Assembly: GCF_029369745.1 (NCBI RefSeq) | Contig: NZ_CP120210.1 | Location: forward strand, 3,596,001 to 3,660,000 | Length of the DNA: 64,000 bases | Source of the DNA: Amycolatopsis sp. QT-25 | Lineage (GTDB): Bacteria > Actinomycetota > Actinomycetes > Mycobacteriales > Pseudonocardiaceae | Reading direction: 5' to 3' | Shown here: positions 25,199 to 33,509 of the stretch, in pieces | How positions within the stretch are numbered: the stretch's first letter is position 1 | How the letters are laid out: each line of letters begins with the position of its first letter | Made by a program: the position numbers and the translations under genes | Notes under the pieces: model-generated | Seen by the model: the letters and a program-made list of their open reading frames with translations, nothing else | Told to the model about the DNA's origin: nothing | The model's database searches: none

Positions 25199-26449
25199 GG
25201 CGGATTCACATGGTGGTTGCAACACGCATTGTTTGTTGGTTGGAGAGTAGTGCTTCGAGGGCTTCGGCGGGTGTGTGCCAGTCGAGGGTTTCGCGGGGGC
25301 GGCCGTTGAGTTCGGCGGCGACTCGTGCGAGGTCTGCGGCGGTGTGCTGGGACAGGTCGGTGCTTGTGGGGAAGTATTGGCGGAGTAGTCCGTTGGTGTT
25401 CTCGTTGGTTCCGCGTTGCCAGGGTGCGTGTGGGTCGCAGAAGTAGATGTCGATCCCGGTGGCCAGGGTGATCTTTTTGTGGTGGGCCATTTCCTTGCCC
25501 TGGTCCCAGGTCAAGGATTTCAGCAGCAGCGGCGGCAGCGTCTGGATGGTCTCGGTCATGGCGGCGGCGACGGTGGCGGCGTCGCGTCCGTGGGGCAGGT
25601 GCAGCAGCATCACGAACCGGGTCGATCGTTCGACCAGGGTCCCGATCGCGGATTTGTTGTTCTTGCCCAGGATCAGGTCGCCTTCCCAATGCCCGGGGAC
25701 GGCGCGGTCGGTGACCTCGGCGGGCCGTTCGGAGATGTTGACCATGTCGGGGATCCTGCCCGCGGGCCGGGCCCGGCGGGCCTGGGCCTGCCGGCGGGGC
25801 ATCCGCAGTGCCCGCCCGGTCCGCAACGCCTGGGTGAGTTCGCGGCGCAGCGCGCCTTTTCCCTGGACATACAGTGCTTGGTAGATCGTTTCGTGGGACA
25901 CCCGCATCTCCGGCTGGTCGGGGAACTCCAGCACCAGTCTCCGCGCGATCTGACGCGGGGACCATTTACGGTCCAACCTGTCCTGCACCACCTCCCGCAA
26001 CACGGTGTCCGCGGCCAGCTTCGCGACCTTCGGGCGTTTCGCGCGGTTCTCGGCCGTGTGCTGGGCGCTGACAGCCCGATAGCGGCCGGAGGAACCGGTG
26101 TTGCGGGCCAGCTCGCGAGAGACGGTCGAGGCCGGCCGCCCGATCGCCCGCCCGATCGCCCGGGGCCCCTGGCCCGCGGCTTTCAGGCAGGCGATCTCCT
26201 CCCGCTCGGCCAGGCTCAACCGGACCGGACCAGGCCGAGCAGGTGCGTTACCGATCACCCCGCCAGCCTGCCGGAACAACCGCACCCCCGTCGTCGGGGA
26301 CAGCCCCACCGCCCGGGCCGCCGGCTTCGCCGCCACCCCGGCCCGGACCTGATCCCAAAACCCCACCCGCACCGACCGCGGCAACCACCGATAAACCCGC
26401 ACAACCCCACCCCCCATCAGACGGTGTTGCAACAACCCCATGACTCCGA
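25199..26449 (-). mobile_element. IS30-family insertion sequence, complete
   Basis: About 1.25 kb with one transposase. Imperfect terminal inverted repeats of 25 bp are at 25201-25225 and 26424-26448, identical at 20 positions and ending inside in GTTGCAACAC. GCCT flanks both sides (25195-25198 and 26450-26453), consistent with a short target duplication; exact ends are uncertain by a base or two. It has inserted into an arm of a long intergenic palindrome downstream of the SDR pair and of the LivF gene. Confidence 0.88.
25206..26441 (-). CDS. IS30-family transposase
   Basis: A 411-residue DDE transposase, apparently intact. It has an N-terminal helix-turn-helix region (SLAEREEIACLKAAGQGPRA, GRPASTVSRELARN), a second motif SPRQIARRL, and the catalytic core with D in GHWEGDLILGK, D in TWDQGKE and E in GTNENTNGLLRQYFP. 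The first ATG at 26441 lies within the terminal repeat; an ATG at 26417 (MGGGVVRV) is an alternative. The stop codon is inside the opposite terminal repeat. Confidence 0.93.
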   Translation of the reverse strand: MGLLQHRLMGGGVVRVYRWLPRSVRVGFWDQVRAGVAAKPAARAVGLSPTTGVRLFRQAGGVIGNAPARPGPVRLSLAEREEIACLKAAGQGPRAIGRAIGRPASTVSRELARNTGSSGRYRAVSAQHTAENRAKRPKVAKLAADTVLREVVQDRLDRKWSPRQIARRLVLEFPDQPEMRVSHETIYQALYVQGKGALRRELTQALRTGRALRMPRRQAQARRARPAGRIPDMVNISERPAEVTDRAVPGHWEGDLILGKNNKSAIGTLVERSTRFVMLLHLPHGRDAATVAAAMTETIQTLPPLLLKSLTWDQGKEMAHHKKITLATGIDIYFCDPHAPWQRGTNENTNGLLRQYFPTSTDLSQHTAADLARVAAELNGRPRETLDWHTPAEALEALLSNQQTMRVATTM

Positions 26450-26497
26450 GCCTCCTTGAGGGACCCAGAGTCCCTCAAGGAGGCCTTCACGGACTTC
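26450..26497. repeat. Right fragment of the interrupted palindrome (still forms a 15-bp hairpin)
   Basis: 15 bp of left arm (26450-26464), a 5-base loop (CCAGA) and a complete right arm (26470-26497). The core is identical to the intact palindrome at 56682-56730. It lies just after the LivF stop on the minus strand, so it may still terminate that operon. Confidence 0.8.
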
Positions 26498-26504
26498 CGA
26501 ACGG

Positions 26505-27200
26505 TCAGGATTCGCCCAGGTAGGCCGAGTGCAGGGTGCCGGGGGAGTCCAGAAGGCCCTGCGCGGAACCCGCATAGGTGACGCGTCCCGAAGACACCAC
26601 CAGCGCGTCGCTCGCCACCCCGAGGGCCAGATGCGTGAACTGCTCGACGAGCAGGATCGCCGCGCCCTCCTCGGCGAACCGGGTCACCATCGGCAGCAGC
26701 CGGGTGAACACCACGGGCGCGAGTCCCAGCGACATCTCGTCGATCAGCAGGAACGACGGCCGCGCGGCGAAGGCACGGGCCAGCACCACCATCTGCTGTT
26801 CGCCCCCGCTGAGCAGTGCCGCCGGTGAGTCGCGGCGTTTCTCCAGCTCGGGGAACAGTTCGAAGAGTTCGTCCGCCCGCGCGCGGGTGCGCGCGGTCAG
26901 CATCAGGTTCTCCAGCACGGTCAGGCTGCCGAACACCGCGCGGCCCTGCTCGATGTGCGCCAGCCCCCGCCGCGCGCGGGAGACGCGCGACTGCTTCGTG
27001 ATCTCGTCTGCTCCGATGTGGACGGTGCCTGCCGAGGCGGGCACCACCCCCGAGACGGCCTCCAGCAGACTGGTCTTCCCGGCGCCGTTGGGGCCGACGA
27101 GCGCGGTGATCCGGCCCGGTTCCAGGGTCAGGTCGACGCCGGAGATCACCGGCCCGGCGCCGCGGGTGACCGTCAGTCCAGCTATCCGCAACGCGTTCAC
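26505..27200 (-). CDS. livF: Branched-chain amino acid-type ABC transporter ATPase (LivF)
   Basis: A 231-residue ATPase with Walker A GPNGAGKTS (about residue 37), the LivF-type RRGLAHIEQGRAVFGSLTVLENL, signature LLSGGEQQMV and Walker B FLLIDEMSLGLAP. GTG 27200 overlaps the stop of the LivM-LivG fusion (GTGA). It couples ATP hydrolysis to import of an amino acid, amide, urea or related ligand; the ligand is not known. Last gene of the minus-strand unit running from 33.3 kb or 31.4 kb. Confidence 0.9.
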   Translation of the reverse strand: MNALRIAGLTVTRGAGPVISGVDLTLEPGRITALVGPNGAGKTSLLEAVSGVVPASAGTVHIGADEITKQSRVSRARRGLAHIEQGRAVFGSLTVLENLMLTARTRARADELFELFPELEKRRDSPAALLSGGEQQMVVLARAFAARPSFLLIDEMSLGLAPVVFTRLLPMVTRFAEEGAAILLVEQFTHLALGVASDALVVSSGRVTYAGSAQGLLDSPGTLHSAYLGES

Positions 27201-28900
27201 AACAGCTCCGTTTCACCCATGTACGCCTTGAGCACGGCCGGATCGGCGAGCACTTCGGCCTGCGGGCCGGAGGCCAGGACGCGGCCGAAGTCGAGGACGG
27301 TGATCGTCTCGCAGACCGAGCGCACCAGGTCGAGGTCGTGCTCGATGAGCAGCACCGACACCCCGAACCGGGCGGGCACCTGCCGCAGCCGTTCCCCGAA
27401 CGCGACGTGCTCCTCGTGCGGAAGTCCCGCGGCCGGCTCGTCGAGGAGCAGGACGCGTGGCCTGGCCAGCAGATGTCCGACGACCTCGACCAGCCTGCGC
27501 GCGCCGACGTCCACTTGCGACAGTGGAGTGCGGGCGGAGGGGCAGCCGAAGAAGTCCAGTGCCTCGCCGATCTCGCCGTCGGTGGGCCGCCGCCTCGCCA
27601 GGAACTTGAGGTACGCCCCGACCGTCAGCCCCGGCGGGACGCGGTCCTGCTGGAACGTCCGGCGCAGGCCGGCGCGGGCCCGGTTCGACGGCGATCCGGT
27701 CAGTGGGGCGCCGCCGAGTTCGACCCGGCCCTCGGCGTTCGGGAGGAAGCCACTGATCGCGTCGACCAGCGTCGACTTGCCCGCGCCGTTCGGCCCGATG
27801 ACGCCGAGCACCCCGTGTTCCGGCACCGCTATGTCCACAGAGGACAGTGCGGCCACGTGCCCGAAGTTCACGCTCAGCCCCCGCACGGTGAGCACCGGTG
27901 GGCCGGGCGCCTTGGCCTCGACGTCCGTGGTCTCGGCGGCGAGGTCGAGTTTCGCCGGTTCCCTCTTGGACCGCCGGTACCAGACGTTCCGCACCGTGGT
28001 GCCGAGGTTCCCGCCACTGGCCAGCGCCTGGACCCCGAGCACGCCGAACACCACGAAACCCCAGTCCTGCGGGATTCCCCAGCGCTTCAGCAGTTCCGGC
28101 ACACCGACCCACAGCACCGCGCCGAACACGGCCATGTCGATCAGATGCGCGCCCGACATGATCGCCAGCACGTACAGCGCTAGCGACTGGATCGCGGTGA
28201 AACTGGCCGGGAAGGCGAGCCCGACCTGTCCGGTCAGCAGGCCTCCGCTGATCCCGCCGAGGGTGGCGCTCACCGCGAACGCGGTCAGTTTCGACATCCG
28301 CACGCTCGTCCCGGCGGCGGCCGTCCCGCGTTCGGAGAACGCCACCGCCTGCCAGGCACTGCCCCAGCGCCCGCGGCGCAGGAAGTAGACGGCCAGGCAG
28401 CACAGCACCAGCACGACGATGGCGAGCTGGAAGTAGGACCGGTCGTCGGAGAACGCGTCGGGCCGTTCGACCGAGATCCCGCCGGCGACGCCGGGGAACT
28501 GGAGTTGCACCAGCGCGAGGTCGGCCGCGGCGGCGAGCCCCAGGGTGACGACGGCGAGATTGATCCCGCGCAGCCGCAACGCCGGGAGTCCGACGAGCAC
28601 CCCGACCAGCCCGGCGGCGAGACCGCCGAGCAGCAGCCAAGTGAGGAACCCGCCGGGCGCCTGTGCCTCGTTCAGCGCGGACACCGTCCACGCGCCGACC
28701 GCGCCGAAGGTCAGCTGGCACAGGGAGATCATTCCCGCGCTCCCGGTGACCACGCCCAGCCCGAGCAGCGAGATCCCGGCGACCACGGCGCTCATGCCGA
28801 GGTACACGAAATACCCGTCGAGCCCGACGCTCAGCCCGTAACCCGCCGCGATCGCCACCAACGCGACGACGAACGGCATTCCTCGTTCAGCGAGCCGCAT
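27197..28900 (-). CDS. Fused LivM permease-LivG ATPase of branched-chain amino acid-type ABC transporter
   Basis: A 567-residue fusion. Residues 1-300 are a LivM permease with about nine hydrophobic helices and the LPALRLRGINLAVVTLGLA motif; residues 325-567 are a LivG ATPase with Walker A GPNGAGKST, Q-loop LRRTFQQDRVPPGLTV and Walker B VLLLDEPAAGL. The ABC signature, normally LSYGQQR, reads VDVGARR, so only the glycine is clear. ATG 28900 overlaps the LivH stop by 14 bp. Such fusions occur in actinobacteria; the altered signature is notable. Confidence 0.88.
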   Translation of the reverse strand: MRLAERGMPFVVALVAIAAGYGLSVGLDGYFVYLGMSAVVAGISLLGLGVVTGSAGMISLCQLTFGAVGAWTVSALNEAQAPGGFLTWLLLGGLAAGLVGVLVGLPALRLRGINLAVVTLGLAAAADLALVQLQFPGVAGGISVERPDAFSDDRSYFQLAIVVLVLCCLAVYFLRRGRWGSAWQAVAFSERGTAAAGTSVRMSKLTAFAVSATLGGISGGLLTGQVGLAFPASFTAIQSLALYVLAIMSGAHLIDMAVFGAVLWVGVPELLKRWGIPQDWGFVVFGVLGVQALASGGNLGTTVRNVWYRRSKREPAKLDLAAETTDVEAKAPGPPVLTVRGLSVNFGHVAALSSVDIAVPEHGVLGVIGPNGAGKSTLVDAISGFLPNAEGRVELGGAPLTGSPSNRARAGLRRTFQQDRVPPGLTVGAYLKFLARRRPTDGEIGEALDFFGCPSARTPLSQVDVGARRLVEVVGHLLARPRVLLLDEPAAGLPHEEHVAFGERLRQVPARFGVSVLLIEHDLDLVRSVCETITVLDFGRVLASGPQAEVLADPAVLKAYMGETELL

Positions 28901-29750
28901 CCCACACCTCCTTGCGCTGCGACCAGAGCAGCAGCGCGACGATCACTGCGAACGGCAGGAAGTACCGCACCACCGAAAGGCCGTCGACCTGCGCGGCGGC
29001 GCCCTGGATCAGACCGAGGCCCAGCCCACCCGCGACGGCGAAGTCGAGACGGCGGAACCCGCCGAGCAGGGCCGCCGCGGCCGCGGGGACCACCAGCATC
29101 GCCAGCGAAGTCGCGTCGTTGGACTGCGACGGCGCCACGATCGAGATCACCAGCGTGCTGACCACCCCGGTGACCGCCCAGACCGCGACGCTGAGCCGTT
29201 TCGCCGGGATGCCCAGCAGTTCGGCCGTCGTCGGACGTTCCGAAAGCGCCCTGAGCTGGACTCCCGCCGAGGTCCGGCTCAGCACGATCCGGCTGGCCAC
29301 CGCCACCAGCACCGCCAGCGCGACGGTGACCACGGTGACCTGGCTGATCACCACCCCGCCCACGGTGACCGCCGGTCCGTCGAGAATCGGGTGGAACGGC
29401 TGCGGTTTGTTGCCGAACAGGATGAACGACACCGAGATCAGCAGGAGCAGCACCGCCACGGTGACCGCCGAGCGGGTACCGGTGTCCGCCTCGGCGAGCC
29501 AGGTGGACACGATCCAGCCGAGCAGCGCGCTGAGCAGCCCGCCGAGCAGGATCCCCGCCACCGTGGCGAGCCACGTCGGCAGTCCCGCGTGGACGGACAG
29601 GAACACCGCCACGTAACAGCCGAACATCCCGGTGGCGGACTGGGCGAAGTTCACCACCCGCACCAGGCGCGACATCAGCGTCAGGCAGACCGCCAACACC
29701 GCGTACAGTCCGCCGGCGGCCAGGCCGGCCAGCGCTCCCTGCAGCATCAT
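28887..29750 (-). CDS. livH: Branched-chain amino acid-type ABC transporter permease (LivH)
   Basis: A 287-residue permease with about eight membrane helices. It begins GALAGLAAGGLYAVLAVCLTLMSRLVRVVNFAQ, the LivH signature (gGlyaLlalGltLifgv..v.NfAqG), and contains LRALSERPTTAELLGI, the EAA-like loop for the ATPase. Two ATGs in tandem (29750 and 29747) follow GGAGGAA. Transcribed between the binding-protein gene and the LivM-LivG fusion. Confidence 0.88.
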   Translation of the reverse strand: MMLQGALAGLAAGGLYAVLAVCLTLMSRLVRVVNFAQSATGMFGCYVAVFLSVHAGLPTWLATVAGILLGGLLSALLGWIVSTWLAEADTGTRSAVTVAVLLLLISVSFILFGNKPQPFHPILDGPAVTVGGVVISQVTVVTVALAVLVAVASRIVLSRTSAGVQLRALSERPTTAELLGIPAKRLSVAVWAVTGVVSTLVISIVAPSQSNDATSLAMLVVPAAAAALLGGFRRLDFAVAGGLGLGLIQGAAAQVDGLSVVRYFLPFAVIVALLLWSQRKEVWDAAR

Positions 29751-29796
29751 TTCCTCCTGGGTGAGAGGGAGGGGCAAATGGCCGTCCGGTCCAGGT

Positions 29797-29844
29797 GGTC
29801 GTGAGTGGTGATTCGGGTCGGAACCCCGATCACCACTCACGACC
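29797..29844. repeat. Intergenic palindrome between binding protein and LivH
   Basis: Arms 29797-29812 and 29829-29844 pair perfectly over 16 bp, with a 16-base loop that can itself pair (CGGG with CCCG). It is inside the operon, 27 bp after the binding-protein stop, where it could attenuate or stabilise mRNA so that the binding protein is made in excess over the permeases (inference). Confidence 0.7.
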
Positions 29845-29871
29845 CCCGCGACCCGCCACTTACCTCTCCCG

Positions 29872-31050
29872 TTACTTCTTGGGAATCCGCAGCCAATCGT
29901 CGGCGACGAGCTCCCACTTGTTGGAGCCGGAGGCGAGCTTGATCGGCCAGCCCGCGGTGTTGTCGTGGTGGGTCTGGCCGGGACCGAAGACGTACGGTGT
30001 GCCGACCATGGGGTCGGTGATCGGCTTCATCTCGCGCAGCGCCTTGGTCACCGACTCACGCGTGACGTCCCCGCTGATCCCCTTGACGACGTCGAGAAAG
30101 TACTTCGCCGCCAGGTAACCGCCCTGGCTGAACGAGGTCAGCGGGATGTTGTTCTTGGTCATCAGCTCACGCCAGTCCTTGTTCTGCGGGCTGGTCGAGT
30201 CGGTGAACGGGTAGAACTCGGCCGGCACGTACACCCCGGCACCGGCGTTGGTGATGGCCTTGGCGTAGTTCTCGCTGTAGACGCTGGTGAGCAGCAGCCA
30301 CGTGACGTCGTTCCACCCCTGCGCGGCGGCGGCCTTGAGCTGCCCGATGGAGTCCGGTTCGACCGGGTTCACCGTGATCGCCTTGCAGCCGGCGTTGCGG
30401 GCCTTGACGATGTAGGAGGTGTAGTCGGAACCACCGTAGGGCACGGTCGCGTCGAGGTACTTGAGCTTCTTGCCGGTGATGGCCGACCACTCGTCGATGG
30501 CCGCCTGGTACGACGGCAGCGTGTTGCCCGCGATCTCCAGCAGTCCGCAGATGTCGTTCAGCTTCAGCGTTTCCGAGCCGTAGAGCAGGGTCAGCGTCAT
30601 GTCGTGGTACGGGCCGACGTTGACCGGGCCGATGTTGGGGCTGGTGAAGCACGCCGGGTCCACGCCGATGCCCTGCATGGACAGGATCTTCTGCTGCTCG
30701 TAGTACTTGTTGTTGATCTCGCACTCGATGAGGCTGGACGAGCCGACGAGCGCCACCGCTTCGTCGCGGCCGACGACCTCACGGGCCGCGGCGGCGGCCG
30801 CCGCCGGGTCGCCCTTGTCGTCCAGGGCCTTGTACTCGATCTGCCTGCCGTTCACGCCGCCGCTCGCGTTGGCCGCGTCGAAGACCGCCTTGGCCGCCTG
30901 AGAGGCCTCGGGGAAGGTGGCCGCGCCGCTGAGCGCGTTGACCGAACCGACCACGATCGGTCCGCTCGAACCGCTCTCGGCCCCGGCGCAGCCCGCCGTG
31001 GCGAGCAGGACGGCGGCGGCGAGGGCGACGAGGCGCCGCGCGGGTCTCAC
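29872..31050 (-). CDS. Branched-chain amino acid-type ABC transporter binding lipoprotein
   Basis: A 392-residue periplasmic-binding-protein-like-I lipoprotein. The signal (VRPARRLVALAAAVLLATAGC) ends in lipobox ATAGC. Ligand-binding family features: PIVVGSVNALSGAATFPEAS, KAVFDAANASGGVNGRQIEY, DPAAAAAAAREVV, VALVGSSSLIEC. GTG 31050 overlaps the stop of the NTF2-like gene (GTGA). Provides ligand to LivH/LivM-LivG/LivF. Confidence 0.9.
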   Translation of the reverse strand: MRPARRLVALAAAVLLATAGCAGAESGSSGPIVVGSVNALSGAATFPEASQAAKAVFDAANASGGVNGRQIEYKALDDKGDPAAAAAAAREVVGRDEAVALVGSSSLIECEINNKYYEQQKILSMQGIGVDPACFTSPNIGPVNVGPYHDMTLTLLYGSETLKLNDICGLLEIAGNTLPSYQAAIDEWSAITGKKLKYLDATVPYGGSDYTSYIVKARNAGCKAITVNPVEPDSIGQLKAAAAQGWNDVTWLLLTSVYSENYAKAITNAGAGVYVPAEFYPFTDSTSPQNKDWRELMTKNNIPLTSFSQGGYLAAKYFLDVVKGISGDVTRESVTKALREMKPITDPMVGTPYVFGPGQTHHDNTAGWPIKLASGSNKWELVADDWLRIPKK

Positions 31051-31439
31051 CGGTTCTCCAAGGCGTCCACGACGGGCACGGAGTCGACGATCTGCTCGAA
31101 CGAGAGCACCTTGCCGCCGTCGAACCGCCACACGTGCGCGACCCGGGCGGTGAACGAGCGACCGGTCTCGCGGTGCTTGCCCTGATAGGTCCCGAGGCCG
31201 ATCACCGTGTCACCGGCGTCGAACAGGTCGCCGAGGGTGAAGGTGTAGCCGTCCCAGTCCTTCGCGATCGCGCCGAAGACGTTGTCGCGCACTTCCTCCG
31301 GGCCGGTGTAGGTGCCGGCGTAAGGGAAACCGGCCGCCTCCGTCCAGGTGGTGTCGGGGCCGAGCGGGGCCAGCATGCCCGCCAGGTCGCCGCGGTCGCT
31401 CGCGGCGTAATGCGCGGCGATGATGTCTGCATTGGACAT
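31047..31439 (-). CDS. SnoaL/NTF2-like protein
   Basis: A 130-residue single-domain protein of the NTF2-like cone fold (DIIAAHYAASDRGDLAGMLAPLGPDTTWTEAAG, FTARVAHVWRFDGGKVLSFEQIVDS). Members include small isomerases, hydrolases and ligand-binding proteins. ATG 31439 has GGAG upstream. It is coupled to the binding-protein gene and 49 bp after a MoaF gene, so it probably acts on an intermediate of the same pathway; reaction unknown. Confidence 0.85.
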   Translation of the reverse strand: MSNADIIAAHYAASDRGDLAGMLAPLGPDTTWTEAAGFPYAGTYTGPEEVRDNVFGAIAKDWDGYTFTLGDLFDAGDTVIGLGTYQGKHRETGRSFTARVAHVWRFDGGKVLSFEQIVDSVPVVDALENR

Positions 31440-31487
31440 TCGAGCTCCTTGAGGTCTTTGGTGAACCGCTGCCGCGATCGAGGGCGC

Positions 31488-32255
31488 TCAGACCGGTTGC
31501 GCGTCGGGGTAGGAGACGGCGCCGAGCGGGTAGATGTGCCCGCCCGCGCGGGAGTGTTCCGACCGGCCGTCGCCGGTCAGGCCGAGGAAGACGCCGGTGG
31601 TCTTCAGCGCGTAGCCGAGATCGTGCAGCCACACACTCGCCACGGCGATGCGGAATTCGCGGAAGCAGAACAGGTAGAGCCCGTCCTGGAACTTCCACAC
31701 CGTCGACAGGTCCATGTCCCCGTGGCCGCGCTGCACACCTTCGAGGCATTGCCAGGCATAGCGTTGCGAAGACACGTACACGTGCTCGTAAAGGTGTTCC
31801 GGGCTGTAACGATAGATGTTGCGCTTGCCGATCAGATCGCGCGACGGTCCCGGTACCTCGCCGGTCGGCGTGCCCGCGTCGGTCGTGCCGGACCAGAACG
31901 TCTGGGAGACACGGGGAACGCCCTCGACGTCGTCGGCGCCGATGACCGAGCGCACGGCGAGCGCGCGATGCGTCGTCGTGGAGAAGACGACGGTGAGCGC
32001 TTCACCCTCCACGCTGGTGTGTGGGAGATTGACGAAGAAAACGTCTTCCCGGACGGCGACCGCGTCGTACGGATCCTTGATGCCGTTGCAGGAAACGGTT
32101 TCGGCGTCCTCGAATCGCAGCGCGAGCGTCGTTCCGTCATCGAGGGTGACGGTGAGCGCACGTCCTGACAGGTCCGCGTTCGGCAGGCGGTAGGTGGCTA
32201 TTCCGGCGGCGAACTCGTCATAGGTGCGCCACTGTTCCTCTGGTGCTTCGGGCAT
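31488..32255 (-). CDS. MoaF-family protein (monoamine-regulon type), copy 2
   Basis: A 255-residue MoaF-family protein, paralogous to the one at 20633. Shared features are the two halves and the central NIYRYSPEHLYEHVYVSSQRYAWQCLEG, then GLYLFCFREFRIAVASVWL and GVFLGLTGDGRSEHSRAGG. No clear ribosome site was seen before ATG 32255. It is placed between an AraC activator and an ABC transporter, as amine-catabolism moaF genes often are near AraC-type activators. No molybdopterin genes are present. Activity unknown. Confidence 0.85.
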   Translation of the reverse strand: MPEAPEEQWRTYDEFAAGIATYRLPNADLSGRALTVTLDDGTTLALRFEDAETVSCNGIKDPYDAVAVREDVFFVNLPHTSVEGEALTVVFSTTTHRALAVRSVIGADDVEGVPRVSQTFWSGTTDAGTPTGEVPGPSRDLIGKRNIYRYSPEHLYEHVYVSSQRYAWQCLEGVQRGHGDMDLSTVWKFQDGLYLFCFREFRIAVASVWLHDLGYALKTTGVFLGLTGDGRSEHSRAGGHIYPLGAVSYPDAQPV

Positions 32256-32295
32256 GCGGTCATCGTCGAGGTGACCGCCCCGGAAGGGCCAGCCC

Positions 32296-33276
32296 TCACG
32301 CGCTGGGTGGCAACAACCGATCGCTCACGGTCAAGCCGCGGCGCAGTTCGCTCGGCGAGCAGCCGAATTCCGTCTTGAACACCCGGCTGAAGTGCGGTGC
32401 GTCGACGAAACCCCACTTCGCCGCGATGGTCGCGACGGGCCGGGAAGTGTGCACGGGGTCCAGCAATTCGCGGCGGCAGTGTTCCAGCCGCCGGGTGCGG
32501 ATCCAGCTCGAGACGGTCGTGCCCTGTTCGTGGAAGAGGCCGTGCAGATGCCGGGTGGAGATGTAGTGCTCGGCGGCGATCTGGGCGGGGCCGAGGTCGG
32601 TGGAGGAGAGGTTCGTGTCGATGTAGGCGAGGACACGGCGCATCAGTTCGTGGTGCGGTCCGGCCGTCGAGCGGGCGAGGTCGAGTTCGCTGGCGAACAG
32701 GGTGGCGAGCAGATCGACCGCCGTATGCGCGAGCCGGACGCCCGCCGGCCCGCCGAGCTGGTCGAGGTTGCTGCCCAGTTGCGCGAGGAAGGGCACCACC
32801 ACGTTGCCCATGCCCCGTTTGCCCGACATCGGCACCGCGGTCAGCTGGCCGACCAGGTCGCGGGGGAGATCGATGAGCCGCTGCGGGAACATCACCACGA
32901 GCGTGCGGAAGTCCTCTTCGAACGCCAGGGTGTACGGCCGGTGCGTGTCGTACAACGCCACGTCACCGGGGCGCAGCATCGCCTCGCGGTCGTCCTGCAC
33001 CAGCAGGCCGGTCCCGGCCAGGATCAGGCTCAGCTTGTAGTAGTGCCGGTCCGCCCTGGCGATGAGCTCCGGTGTCCGCTCGACCACGTGCGCCGACGCG
33101 GTCACCTCGGTGAGCTGGACGTCGTCGGCGCCGCAGGTGCGGATACGGCCGCGGAACTGGTCGCGGTGCTCGCTCGTCACGTGCAGCGGCACGAAGGATT
33201 GCGACACCACCGTGCGGAAATCGGTGAAATCTCGCGCGACCGTGGTGGTCGTCGGATCGGCGGTGGCGGTGGTCAC
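32296..33276 (-). CDS. AraC-family transcriptional regulator (AraC_binding_2 type)
   Basis: A 326-residue AraC-family regulator. Residues about 20-200 form the effector domain of the AraC_binding_2/FeaR-like class (LSLILAGTGLLVQDDREAMLRPGDVALYDTHRPYTL). Two helix-turn-helices are at 225-320 (LGPAQIAAEHYISTRHLHGLF, VATIAAKWGFVDAPHFSRVFKTEFGCSPSELRR). I prefer GTG 33276 because GAGGTGA precedes it; ATG 33294 is the alternative. In enterobacteria a related activator (FeaR) turns on tynA amine oxidase, so this protein may activate the MoaF-transporter unit (inference). Confidence 0.88.
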   Translation of the reverse strand: MTTATADPTTTTVARDFTDFRTVVSQSFVPLHVTSEHRDQFRGRIRTCGADDVQLTEVTASAHVVERTPELIARADRHYYKLSLILAGTGLLVQDDREAMLRPGDVALYDTHRPYTLAFEEDFRTLVVMFPQRLIDLPRDLVGQLTAVPMSGKRGMGNVVVPFLAQLGSNLDQLGGPAGVRLAHTAVDLLATLFASELDLARSTAGPHHELMRRVLAYIDTNLSSTDLGPAQIAAEHYISTRHLHGLFHEQGTTVSSWIRTRRLEHCRRELLDPVHTSRPVATIAAKWGFVDAPHFSRVFKTEFGCSPSELRRGLTVSDRLLPPSA

Positions 33277-33311
33277 GAGGTCACCTCGCAGCATCGGGGG
33301 GTGAATTTCAT

Positions 33312-33330
33312 ATACGATAAGCGATACGAT
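33312..33330. promoter_or_regulatory. Direct repeat upstream of the AraC gene
   Basis: ATACGAT occurs twice (33312-33318 and 33324-33330), 12 bp apart in an unusually AT-rich patch 36 bp upstream of the AraC start. Direct repeats about one helical turn apart are typical AraC-family sites; this one could be autoregulatory or promoter sequence only. Confidence 0.35.
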
Positions 33331-33353
33331 GCTGTCGGGCAATGATCCCGAGG

Positions 33354-33509
33354 TCAGTCGGCGAGGCGGAACAGGAAGGTCCTCAGGACGACGTCGGCGG
33401 GTACCACCGTGCCCGTTGCGTGACGGCCGACGTCTTCGGTGAGCACTCGCGCACTGAACGGAGTCATACCGGGACCGGTGACCACGAGGTCGACGACTTC
33501 GGCGCGCAC
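33354..33509 (-). pseudogene. Coding-like fragment, possible gene remnant or 51-residue ORF
   Basis: A minus-strand frame from GTG 33509 to TGA 33354 reads as a plausible C-terminus (segments VVDLVVTGPGMTPFSARV and GTVVPADVVLRTFLFRLAD) with G or C at most third positions. The frame is open only to a TGA near 33555 and there is no good ribosome site at the GTG. I do not recognise the family. It may be the tail of a gene lost upstream of the AraC gene. The rest of the 33277-33730 gap (the 33510-33730 part) shows nothing else convincing. Confidence 0.35.
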
